NCBI GenBank assembly: GCA_963575745.1
Contig: CAUYUJ010001447.1
Coordinates: 1,006,180 to 1,070,179 of the forward strand
Source: Prorocentrum cordatum
Taxonomy: Eukaryota; Sar; Dinophyceae; Prorocentrales; Prorocentraceae
Reading direction: 5' to 3'
DNA length: 64,000 bases
The notes beneath the pieces are model-generated. The model ran no database searches, was not told where the DNA came from, and saw only the letters and a list, made by a program, of their open reading frames with translations. Both the position numbers and the translations under genes were made by a program. The stretch's first letter is position 1. Each line of letters starts with the position of its first letter. Of this stretch, positions 18,960-29,377 are shown in pieces.

Positions 18960-19933
18960 CCCTTATTCCTCCTCCTCCTCCTCCTCCTCCTCCTCCTCCT
19001 CCTCCTCCTCCTCTCCCTCCTCCTCTCCCCCCTCCTCCTGTATCTCCCTGTCCTCCTCCTCGTCCTTCTTCTCCGCCTCCCCCTCCCCCTCCTCCTCCTC
19101 CTCCTCCTCATCCTCCTCCTCCTCGGTCCCTCCCTCCATACAGCAATTCCTCCATTCCCCACCTCTCCTGAACCCATTTCCCCCCCCTTCCTCCTCCTCC
19201 TCCTCCTCCTCCTCCTCCTCCTCCTCCTCCTCCTCCTCCTCGTCCTCCTCCTCCTCCTTCTCCTGCTCTGCTCCTCCTCCTCCTCCTCCTCCTCCTCCTC
19301 CTCCTCCCTCCCCCCATCCAGCAATTCCTCCTTCCCCCCACCTCTCCTGAACCCATCTCGCCCCCTTCCGTCTCCTCCTCCTTCTTCTCCTCATCCTCCC
19401 CCTCCTCCTCCTCATCATCTCTCCCTCTGGCCTCCCCCTCCTCTCCCCCCTCCGCTTCCCCTTGTGCCGCCCTCTCGCCCGCCCCACCCCGCCCCTCCCC
19501 CCATCCCTCCACGTTCCGCCTGCTCGCGTTCCCCCCCCCTCCCGAGGGAGGGCAGGCGGGGAGGGGGCGCGCGAAAAGCTCCTGGCGCCCGGAGGGATCT
19601 CGAAGTCCACGCCTTCCCTCACCGTCGGGATGTCGGAGTCCTCCTTTGGGGGGGGAGGGGGGGGATGGGAGCGGAGGCGGCGGAGCTCGAGTGGGGGCGG
19701 CTGAAGGGGGAGGGGGCGGGAATCGAGGGCGCAGGAAGAGGAGGAGGAGGAGGAGGAGGAGGAGGAGGAGGAGGAGGAGGGGAGGCGGAGGAGGAGGAGG
19801 AGGTGGAGGAGGAGGAGGAGGACGGAGGAGGACGGAGGAGGTGGAGGAGGAGGAAAGGAGGAGGAGGAACAGGAGAAGGAGGAGGAGGAGAAGGAAGAGG
19901 ATGAGGATGAGGAAGAGGAAGAGGAAGAGGAAG

Positions 19934-19970
<37 letters not shown>

Positions 19971-20032
19971 GGAGGAGGAGGAGGAGGAGGAGGAGGAGGA
20001 GGAGGAGGACGGAGGAGGAGGAGAGGGTGTTC
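18960..20032. repeat. CTC tracts then GGA tracts in inverted arrangement
   Basis: CTC/TCC blocks at about 18967-19016, 19096-19125, 19190-19262 and 19272-19308 are followed by GGA blocks at about 19737-20030. A (GAT)n stretch sits at 19935-19972. Two adjoining CTC blocks share the segment (C)CAGCAATTCCTCC...CACCTCTCCTGAACCCAT at 19140-19180 and 19318-19357, showing local duplication. No gene. Confidence 0.9.
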
Positions 20033-20439
20033 CCTGAGCGCTGGGATTTTGCTCGGCCGAGCCCCGTCGCGCACGCCCGTTCGTGCCGCGTCTCGGGCCT
20101 GCAATTGCTGCCGTCCTCGCGCTGTCTGCCACGGCGCGGCTTGGGGAGGGCGCTGCTCATCGCAGGGCTCGGCAAAAAAAGGTCGGAGGCGAGGACTCTG
20201 GTCAGGCTGCACTGGGCGGACATGAAGCTCGCGACTCGCCACTCGGATCCAGACCCTGACGCTAGCAACGTCTTCGGCATGCGAGGATGGATTCCGACTT
20301 GGGACTGCCAACGTTGTGGGAGATAAGTGAAGCATCGCGTTCCGTGCCTCTGGGGTCAAACGTAGCACGACGGAGTGCCCCCCATCCGTGCAAGGGGGAG
20401 GATGCGGGGGCACACGTCGTGGCGACAAGGAGGACACGG

Positions 20440-20632
20440 AGGAGGATGAGGAAGAGGAGGGAGGGAGGAGGGAGGGAGGAGGAGGGAGAAGGAAAACGAG
20501 GAGGGAGGAGGAGAAAAGGAGGAGGGAGGAGGAGGAGGAGGAGGGAGGAGGAGAAAGGAGGAGGGAGGAGGAGAAAGGAGGAGGGAGGAGGAGGAGGAGG
20601 AGGAGGAGGAGGAGGAGGAGGAGGAAGGGTTC
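20440..20632. repeat. GGA triplet tract
   Basis: Purine-only tract of GGA/AGG/GAA units directly upstream of a LINE ORF1 remnant. Confidence 0.9.
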
Positions 20633-20640
20633 GACAAGGG

Positions 20641-21786
20641 TGGTGGCAGGGGCAATGCAGGGGCAATCGTCACTCACGCCAGAGACCCCCGAGCAGATCC
20701 AGGAGTACAGACAACGACCTGAGGGCATATGTGACATACATTCCACCACAGATCAAGGAGGAACCTCAGTTGGAGCACTGCTACAAACCGCCACCAGAGG
20801 CCAGCTCAGAACAGCACCAGTACATGATGGAGCTACGTCGCCAGTTGAAAGGTCATGCCGTGCTGGCTCTCACGGTCCCAAGGGCCGACGAGCACGCGCT
20901 GGCGGACATGCACGACAGAAAGATCGCGGTTGACACGTGTATGGTGCAGTGAATGATGCCGCTTCAGCAACAGGCCAACGAGTACCAGGCCAAGCCCGAC
21001 GCTGCGCTCGAGAGATCGGAAAACACGCAGAATCGGATCAAAGAGCTCGAGGCCACAGACACCGACATCAACAAAGAGATCGCTCAGTATCAGGCGTGCC
21101 TCAAGGAGATCAAGGAGATACAAGAGGAAGAGCGCGCTGCAGACGGCAACCTTCACCAACAGCCTGGTGGGTTTGGCGGCTTGCAGCAGCAGCCCGCGCA
21201 GCAGTTACCTCGCCAACGTGGCCCGCATGCGCAACCTCACCAGCTAGACGCGATGATCGAGTTAAGGGGCTTGTTAGCTGGTGTGGCGAATCGGCAGCAT
21301 GAGTCAGAGAGGATCTCGGGGAAAGTGGCCCAGCGCATCCAGATGAACCTCGTGCAGCAGGGGCAACAGGTGCAGCCCCGGGGACAGCCGACTGCGGGCG
21401 ATGGGCTCGGTGGGCAACCTGGAGCGCCGCCCGCGGCGCCGCCGACGGGCCCACCACCACCCCTGCCGACTGGAGATTAAGGCCATCATCCACGCCTTGG
21501 CAGCGGAGAGCACAGGGCCCTTGTTCGATCGGGGGGCGGTGGAGAAGGACCCCCTGGACCGTCGGCGCCTGCTCCGACGCGCGCTCCGATGGCACCCATC
21601 ACGGGCGCAGACGCACCCGTGCCAGCTGCGCCGAAGGCCTCGTCGGTCAGGTGCGGCAGGTCCCCGCTTCACTCGCCGCTGCCCAAGACGCAAAAGGCCC
21701 CGGCCAAGGTAGACCTGCACACCATGAATGAAGAGATCAAGATGGAGATGCCCCCCGAGGCAAGCGGTCTCCAGGCCTTGGGCTAG
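20641..21786 (+). pseudogene. LINE ORF1-like coiled-coil protein with internal stop
   Basis: One frame runs from about 20641 to a TAA at 21478-21480, interrupted only by a TGA at 20950-20952. It encodes a polar N-terminal part (YIPPQIKEEPQLEHCYKPPP), then a long coiled coil (ANEYQAKPDAALERSENTQN, IKELEATDTDINKEIAQYQ). A Gln/Gly/Pro-rich tail follows, with an embedded helix LDAMIELRGLLAGVANRQ. Beyond the TAA, another frame (21589-21786) continues natural sequence (MNEEIKMEMPPEASG), implying a frameshift. It matches the ORF1 remnant at 5.1-6.1 kb in layout, though not closely in sequence. It lies upstream of endonuclease and RT remnants on the same strand, so 20.6-28.1 kb is probably one degenerate LINE. 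Confidence 0.6.
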
Positions 21787-22809
21787 CTCTCGCCCACGCA
21801 GCCGTTGACGCCCTTTGAACACGTGCCTGGTCCAGCTGTCAGCCTCACGGGGGACGTCGCACACGTGCCAGAGTAGTCGCAGGACAAGCTCACGCCCCAG
21901 GAGAGCAAGATGGGCGTTGCCAAGAGCCACAGAGCGCATGGGGATTCATGAGAATGGAGCAGCCCGAAGCTTCGATAACCTCCATGAAAGACGGCAAGAC
22001 ATGGGATGTCGAAGGTCCGGTCGCGCGAGGGCATTCGTGATTGATGAGCCGCCAGCTTCCTTGGACGTTGGCGATACTCCCGAGCAGTCCACGTTAAAGC
22101 CCTGTGCGGGCTCACTTTCGGTTGGACTGTAAGTTGTCAAGACGTTGAGTTTGACCAGGGCCTTCGTGTCAGATGCATTGCGCGCTTCAGTGGCCAACGA
22201 CATACGAGTTTTCGGCTCGTTGCCTTTCGACGCTAGCAACCCGCAGTCGCGCGAGCCCATCGACGCAATTAAGGGGAACCTTCCGCCCGAAGCTGCGGGG
22301 CACAGAAGCGGGAGGTAAGCAACTCATCAGTTGCAAATACTTGTGTACAACCATCGGCTCGGTCTCGAAGCCGAAGCTGTGGCCGCGACCTCCTTTCCTG
22401 CCCTCGCTGGGCATGCCCGCGATGCCCTCGCGGCCTCGGCACATTCACCACATAGCTGTTGCGAGTCCCCCGCGCACCCTGAGGCAGAGCATCCAACGGC
22501 CAACAGTGCTGCACCAATGTTCATTGGCGCAAAGCCCAGAGGGAGTTTCCCTGAAGAGAAGGCAAACCCAAGTGGCGAATATTCGCCGCTCCCCACTGCC
22601 ATGGCCTCTGGGTGGCGAGAGGCTGGCGAGAGTAGCGTTTCGAATGACTGCATGGCTTGGTCTAGCAAGCTGGCGGGCGTGACCAAGGCACTCCAACTTC
22701 CTGCGCATCCGACGTTGTGGGGGCTCGCGCGGGCCACCAGGCCCCCTCCGTGGCACGTGAAAGTTAGGATGGATGAGTTAGAGCCCCCTGCGAGAATTGC
22801 GCAAGGTAC

Positions 22810-22862
<53 letters not shown>

Positions 22863-23545
22863 AAAGAAAAAAAATGAACGCCAGCGGCTAGCATAGCTTA
22901 CTTACTACACCAACGCGTCCCACTAGAGCGGGTTGGGGTGTGACGGTTGTCGTGTTGCTGCGTGGGCGGTATTGCGCATTCGCAGTGACGTTCAGGGGAG
23001 CGACGCCTTCGCGGGTCTTTGGACATCAACCTGGCAAGAAAGCTGCCAGATATTAGCTCATGGGGGCGACGCTTGACAGCGCGGATGCGGAGCTGGCCGT
23101 CGTTCTCTGGGCACGCACTGCATGTTTGTGCGATATGGAACGAACGTGCGGTCAGGTAATTGAGTTCTGGTCTGGTTCGCAGCCGGCCATTGGCATTGCG
23201 ATGGATGAAGCAGCCCCTAGGTGCGAGGGCAAGTTGGCCAGGCTAGCCAACATTTTTCCATTTGGCGCGGCAGAGATGCCCACTCCGGATATTCCACAGT
23301 CAGAGCCACCCCTTTCACCAGTACAACGTCCTTGCTGGCAACATTGCCCACTGCCCCAAAAGCTGCCCACGAACAAAATGAGCGACCATGGTTCAACGAG
23401 TCGATACCTGTGATGGCATCATAATTTGGGCAGAGAGTGAGTGGGGGCTGCCTCCCTTCAAGGCGGAGAGCACAGATCTTCCAGAAGTACTGCAGGGGGT
23501 ACTTAACTACGTTGACACCGCGCAGCGTGCCTTCCCGCAGGACTG
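21787..23545 (+). other. spacer between LINE ORF1 and endonuclease remnants; C40 homopolymer
   Basis: No confident domain. It contains an uninterrupted run of 40 C (22813-22852), then G, A12, G and A8 (22853-22874). ORF 23388-23807 starts upstream of the endonuclease and may hold its N-terminal leader. The rest is probably decayed LINE 5' sequence. Confidence 0.5.
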
Positions 23546-24580
23546 CCCCAAGGTGGGTGGGACAGAGGAAGCCTGGCACGAAGGTCAGCTGCGCGTCGCG
23601 CAGTTCAACGCCAAGCCTGTGCGTTGTAGGGCGTCAGCAGGGACGACGGGCAAACGACGCCACATGCGCGCGCAGATTTTGACAACGCAGTTTGCCGACG
23701 AGAAGCAGCATCTCATATGCGCCCAGGAGTCCAGGAACCAAGGGCCCGTTGCTGATGTTGGCCCCTGGGGCCCACGAGGGCGGTTTGTTTTGCGAGCTTT
23801 GGCATGACCTTGAAGAGCCCCTTGCCAAGTCCAAGGGCGGAGAGGTCACTTCCATCGGGAATGATGTGGTTGCCTTGCATAGTGACACTTGTAGGTTGAG
23901 CCTTGTCACCAACTCTGCAACTCTTATGCTTGCAAGGACCGCGTCGCTTTGAATTCTTAACGCCCCCTCGCGCTGGGCCCAAAGCGCAAGCGTCGTGGGA
24001 AGTTTGGAACTCAACCAATGTTCTGTTCGACAAATGGGAGGTTGACTTGGTGCTGGTTGGCGCTAGCGCTCGCGTTGGAAGTGTCTGTTCTGTGTGGATG
24101 GGCAGCCGTGGACATGCGCATGTTGAGGACGAGACAAGAGAGCTTCCCAATCTCTGCGCGTCGCAGGCGCACCTCCACGTCGTCAACGCCAACTCCCCGC
24201 ATGCACGTGGGCACACTCATCTGGCCCAAAACAAAGTGAACCCACATAATCAACTAATCGTTGTGCTCGTGCAAACTCATTGCGGCCGTTGAGGGAGTCA
24301 GGAATATACATATATCTATGTGATCTTGACTTGTGCGCCAAATTGACTGACAATATACCGGTACATATTGACTTCAAATGGGCCAAGGGCGCTGAGGCCA
24401 CTGCATCACCCTACCCCCGCATCGATAGGGCTAAAGCCACGGGCAACAAGTGCGTTGACAAATTCAGGGCCGTTGTTTCCCCAAGTGGTGCAAGGGGGTG
24501 AATGAGCATCTCGCCGAGGTGGTTGTCAGTCTGCGCGAGGCCGCGGCGAAGGGCTCGGGCCCGCTACCTCCTCTTTTCCA
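23546..24580 (+). pseudogene. LINE apurinic-type endonuclease domain, frameshifted
   Basis: The EEP-fold endonuclease that nicks the target is recognisable in pieces. The N-terminal strand is LRVAQFNAKPVRC with the metal-site Asn. MRAQILTTQFADEKQHLICAQES follows with the metal-site Glu. After a frameshift near 23800 come CELWHDLEEPLAKSKGGEV (to 23952), then WEVWNSTNVLFDKWEVDLVLVGASARVG (about 24000-24090), where a GD.N motif is expected and is degenerate. The C-terminal strand is in DNIPVHIDFKWAKG (about 24345-24390), matching the usual SDHVPV. At least three frame changes and stops make it non-functional. Confidence 0.7.
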
Positions 24581-25217
24581 CCGTCTCCCTTATTGCCGCT
24601 AGGCGCGCCGTGCAAAAAAGCGTCGCCTATGCAGGACTCTAGGATGCGCGTTCTGAGACGCGCTGCTGGCCTCCCCCAACAGAGGCGAGCTGGCCGCGGC
24701 GAAGATGGGGGGCATCACTGGATGGAAAAAAGTGCGTCTTGTCTCAGGCTCGAGGACGGAGTTGCCTTGTGAACAGTTGGCGCATATATATATATATATA
24801 TACACATACGTGTGTATTCCACTCTTCTTTGACATAATGCCACCCATCGTCGCAGGTGAAGCTTATCGAGGGCATGCATCAAGACGGAGCTCAATTCCTT
24901 GCGAGGCGAATTTAAGATGTCTCCGTGGCCACGGACGGTCATTTTCCAGCCAACGAGTGGGCGTCTCTTGACAGAGCTCTCCGGTTCGGAAGGAAGTTCC
25001 CAAGGAACCTTTCTAACGTGCGCAGACCTGCTGGATGGCCGGGGACGGGCGGCGTCGACGCAGGCTGAGATTGCGCAAATTGCCCCGGGTTGTCCTGCTT
25101 GTTCGCCACCGCCGAAGCCGCCAAATCCACCGGCCAGCAAGAATTGCTGGCATAGCCCAATGCAAGCAGCGCCGCGGCCGGTGACAAGACCCTCCCTCCG
25201 AGGCTGAGGACTGCTCA

Positions 25218-25860
25218 TTGTTCTGCGGCATTCATGGATTGTCGGGAAAGAGCTCGGCGGGCAAAGCGGCGGGCCCGGGTGGCATCGTGCGAGAATTTGG
25301 CTTGCTCAGGGGCCCGCTTCGCGGCTCGCCGACCACTTGCCGCTCAAACCCACGCTCCTTCAGAGGAGCCGCTGGGGTTCAAAGGCGGGGATGTCGTCTT
25401 TTGCTCCCCAGGGGGAAGGGGGCCGCCAATCTCATGAGCAACAAGAGGAACGCGCTTCTTGGAAGCGCGACTGCCAACCTCCATCGCGTGCGTCGTCGCT
25501 CTGCTGCCATGAAGCATGTGCACAGAGCGCTGCTGCAGATGCAGCGCGGAGGGCTCCCTGGCCGAGGATAGGGGTGGGGGGCGTGCTGTTGGCGCGGCAA
25601 TGTTGGAGTGCAGCTCGTAATGCTCTTTGTCTCCAGGGGGGGGGGGGTTCTTGTTGACTTCCACGCTGCCTTCTACTCTGCCCTCATACGGTTGTGCCTC
25701 TCGCTCCCTCCCATTCAGGGCAGGCTCGCAAATGCGCTCCAGCGCGCCGAAATGAATCCCTTCTTCCAAGCGGGGTTGGACGCTGAGATGAGGGCCACTC
25801 GACGAAGTGGGCAGGCCCCCTCTTCTCCTCTATCTGAATCGAGAGAGTCAAACGGGTAGC
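25218..25860 (+). pseudogene. LINE reverse transcriptase fingers/palm, degenerate
   Basis: Pieces in alternating frames: SSAGKAAGPGGIVREFG (about 25245-25290), the usual RT entry motif. Then EPLGFKGGDVVFCSPGGRG (about 25363-25425), then SATANLHRVRRRSAAMKHVHRALLQ and GGLPGRGIGVGG (about 25460-25580). Next comes motif A, VLVDFHAAFYSALIR, with the catalytic Asp at about 25656. The motif C YADD box cannot be found. Several frameshifts show that the gene is dead. Confidence 0.72.
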
Positions 25861-27118
25861 TTTTTGAGAGTGAGGGGAACGTCGGATTTCGCGCGCCCTA
25901 GGGGGGGACGCCGCCCCGGCACGACCCCCGCCGCGGATGTCCTCCAATGCCAAGTTTGCCAGAGATGAGGGACGCATCGAGAATGCGGCGATGTCTGAAG
26001 AACTGGTTTGGACCCCCCCCCACCTCCAGCAGCCCATTTTGCCTCTGCTGTTGACGCGCCGAAAACCCGCGCACCGGCGCTTTTTTCGCGGGCGATCTCG
26101 CGGCTCCCACCAAAGCCAACGCAGCTGAGATCGAAGCCAAACTTGGTCGGCATGGTAAAAGTATTAACACGGTGGCCTTGCGGCGGTTTCAAGATCAACT
26201 TCAGAAAAGGCAGTCGCGCCCATGTCGCCCAATGGAAAAGGGTTCCAGAGCGAAGGCGGGAAAGCACTGCAAGGCAGGCGGCAGCTTCTTGGTCGGTGAG
26301 TTGTTCGAACTCAAGCAACCCATTGCACGCAGCCACAAAGCGCTAGGAGCCTGAGACAATGACTCGAGGTCCATGGGGGATGGGATAACGCGCGGGATAG
26401 GGGCAGCACGGACCGCACTCAAGCAAATCAAGGAGGCGGCGAACCATGCATGCATTTGAAACTCACACACAAACTGAGATACAGTGAAGCACGCGCTGGG
26501 TCAAAGTTCCGAATTGTGCGCCAGTACCTGGGACACCGACCCAAGCATCTCAAGCCCAAGGTGATCATTTAACACATGAGCATATTTCGAACATCACATA
26601 AGCTTGAAATCACACATCCGAGCGAAGTACAAGCAGCCATGATAGACGCGTTGCTCAAAGCGAGCAGGCTGCCTCTCAACTCAGTGCTCCCAGTTGCGAG
26701 GTTGAGACTGGTGCCGAGAATCATGCATGTAGGATCGCAAATGCTGAGGTGATTGCTGGATTTCCAATGGGAAGGCGGACAGGTCAGCATGTTAAGGCAT
26801 GATTATCAGTGGTTGAAGTACCGTACGGAAGTAGGGACAAACGCTGCCGGACTTAATGATGACGACCTTGAGCTCGAGGGCGAGGCTACCGAAACGTCAA
26901 AGCACCCTGAGCAGATCGAACTTTCGGCATCGCCGTCACCGCCAGACCCACCACCTTGGGGATAAGTTTGCTATGGATGTGGCCATGTGGCCAAGACGAT
27001 ACGTCCTATTCGCACACATCGCACCAGGGCACATCAAGGCCTTGATACGCCCGGGGCCATTGCCATGGGGTCGATATGCCAGATTTGATGCTGGGAGTTC
27101 TGGAGTGGTAATAAATTC
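25861..27118 (+). pseudogene. LINE post-RT region, degenerate
   Basis: Natural-looking peptides in the plus strand include AARTALKQIKEAANHAC (about 26404) and HPSEVQAAMIDALLKASRLPLNS followed by LRLVPRIMHVGSQMLR (about 26600-26750). A helical segment LRHDYQWLKYRTEVGTNA lies at about 26790-26850. Such runs typify the thumb and linker after RT in this LINE class. Between them are stops and runs of non-coding sequence. Confidence 0.5.
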
Positions 27119-28095
27119 TTGAAGCGCCCCAAGAAAGACCCGTCTTGCTCCCAGGCCCGGCTCAACTCCCCCGTGGGGCCCACGGACGAAGAAATTTCTA
27201 TTGCCGCCAGCGAAAGACGTGCCAAGGCCAGCGAGATAGACGTCCAGGTGTCTCTGGCACTCGAACCAACATTCCTGCCGAGAGAGTGCAAGGACTGCCT
27301 TTTCATACCCCTCGTCAAGAGACCCACAAAGCAGCAGATCATTCCTCCCCTCGCTCCGACCGAATGGGTTAAGGACAATGTGTGCCAGCTTTCCGAAACA
27401 GTCCAGATGAAGTCTCAAGCCAACATGGTTTATCTAGGCAGTGAGTGGGAAGAAGGCCCCCTTTCACAGACGCGCCTGCGAAAAGCGCTGGCCCTCTCGT
27501 TCCGTTGTCCCGGCCTTCCCTAACCATCAAAGGCTTGAGGATTGGGGGAAATGGACTTCTGAAGGCAATGCGGCGGATCTTTTTTTGAACATCCTTGCAG
27601 CACGTGGAGCGATGAATTGTCCACACGCAGCGGCCACTGGCGGGGCCATCCACGAAATAGTGCCAATTTGGCTGATCGCGCCATCCAAGACAACACGTCC
27701 CTCCAGGCCGCCATTGCTTAGTACTTCCCTTGCTGTGCGCTGGAAGTGTCAGTTGCTCTTGCGCTACCAAGAAAAGCCGATGGTGGACCTGATTTGTTGC
27801 AGATGTCTGTAGTGGAGGACTTGTCCAGGTTGCCAGGGTTCCTTTGGACCGATTTTGATGGTTGTGTTCCTGGGGCCAGGCACCTGAATCCCTGCACTCT
27901 GTTCGTCCATGGGATTGCATCCATGGACGCCGTTCGTGCGGATGTGATTCGCGGGCTGTGTCCGCATACTTGTACCCACAGGCCACCGGAGCTGTTGGGC
28001 GATGGCTCTGCCTTGGTTGGACTGATCTCGGCCTTGCTCGCCGAAGGCGTGACGGCCAGGCCTGACTCGTCGACACTTGTGTCGCCCTCGTCACC
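27119..28095 (+). pseudogene. LINE C-terminal region, degenerate
   Basis: Three overlapping frames carry protein-like segments. One is DEEISIAASERRAKASEIDVQ (27180-27250), with a Cys pair CKDCLFIPLV. Another is LEDWGKWTSEGNAADLFLNIL (27530-27600). The third is SVVEDLSRLPGFLWTDFDGC and LNPCTLFVHGIASMDAVRAD (27800-27950). Order and strand fit the C-terminal tail of the LINE to its left, but no RNase H catalytic set is visible, so the assignment is tentative. Confidence 0.4.
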
Positions 28096-28194
28096 CCTCC
28101 CCCTCTGCGCACAAGCTCGTCAGGGGGTTCTGTCTTCGCCCTTCTCTTTCCCATTAAGTATGGGCTTCGAGCCTACCAGGCCCTCAGTTAGAAA

Positions 28195-29342
28195 GCGAGC
28201 GAGCGAAGAGGAGGAGGAGGACGGAGGAGGAGGAGGTTGAGCCGCAGGAGGAGCAGGAGGAGGACGGAGGAGGAGGAGGAGGAGCAGCAGGAGGAGGAGG
28301 AGGAGCAGGAGGAGGAGGAAGAGGGGGGAGGACGGAGGAAGAGGAGGAAGAGGAGGGCGAGCCCGAGGGCCAGCAGAAGGAGGATAACGAGGGAGAAGAC
28401 AGGCAATGAAGGTAGAGCGCGCGCAGGAAGAGAAAGATGAGTAAGAGGGGAGGAATGAGGAGGACGGGTAAGACGAGGGGGGGGGGACAGTGAGAAGCAC
28501 GGGGGGGAGGAGAAGGAGGGACAATAAAGAGGAGAGGGCGGAAGAGACGAGGTCTGGGAATGGCCATTGTGCTCGCCCCCGGCCAACGACCAACATGGTC
28601 GTGATCGCCTCCCCTGCGACCTATCAAGTTGCGTCGGCCCTGACTTCTCATCGCATTTCCCTGCCATCTGCCCTCCTCGTTTTGCGCACGTAATTCGTGC
28701 CGTCCCGTGACCGATTTCCCTACGGTTGCCCCCCTCTTCCCTCTCGCCCTCTTCGCCCTCCTCCCTCCTCCCCCTCCTCCACTTCTCCCTCCTCCCCGTT
28801 CGCGAGCATGCGCACCTTGAGCACGTCTCTGCGACTACGCTGCGCCACGCGCGAGCCGATGCCGAAAGAGCTTGAGGCGTGCGGCAGAGATTGCGGGAGG
28901 AGCGGGACCGAGTTGGAAAGACCCCGCGGTTCCTCTTCAAGGAGAAGGGGGTAGCAGGAACAGAACAGAGGAGCCATGGAGCAGGACGAGGTGGACGAGG
29001 GAAAACAACAACAGGACGAGGAGGCGGAGGAGGAGGAGGAGGAGGAGGAAACACGGGCCGATGAGGCACCCCTTTTTACAGGGGGGAGGGCACGGCAGAC
29101 CCTCCCGCTCCCCCTCCGCCCTCCTCCCCCCCGGGGCGGCTCCGTCCTGCTTCCGCCTGGCGGAGGCCCCCAGGTCGCCCGCGCTCGACGCCGGCCGCGC
29201 GACCACGGCCGTCGTCCACGAGGTGCTGCCCTTCTCCTGGCCGCCGCCGCCGTCAAGCGCCGCCGCCGCCGCCAACCGCCGCCGCCGCCGTCGTCTGCGG
29301 CCGTCATCTGTGGTCGTCGTGCTCGCCGTCGTCGTCGTCGTG

Positions 29343-29377
<35 letters not shown>

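Noticed and set aside
18282-20749. ORFs of 270-540 codons on both strands
   Set aside because: Composition is set by the triplet tracts and the CCCCAAGAGG minisatellite; no unique domain.
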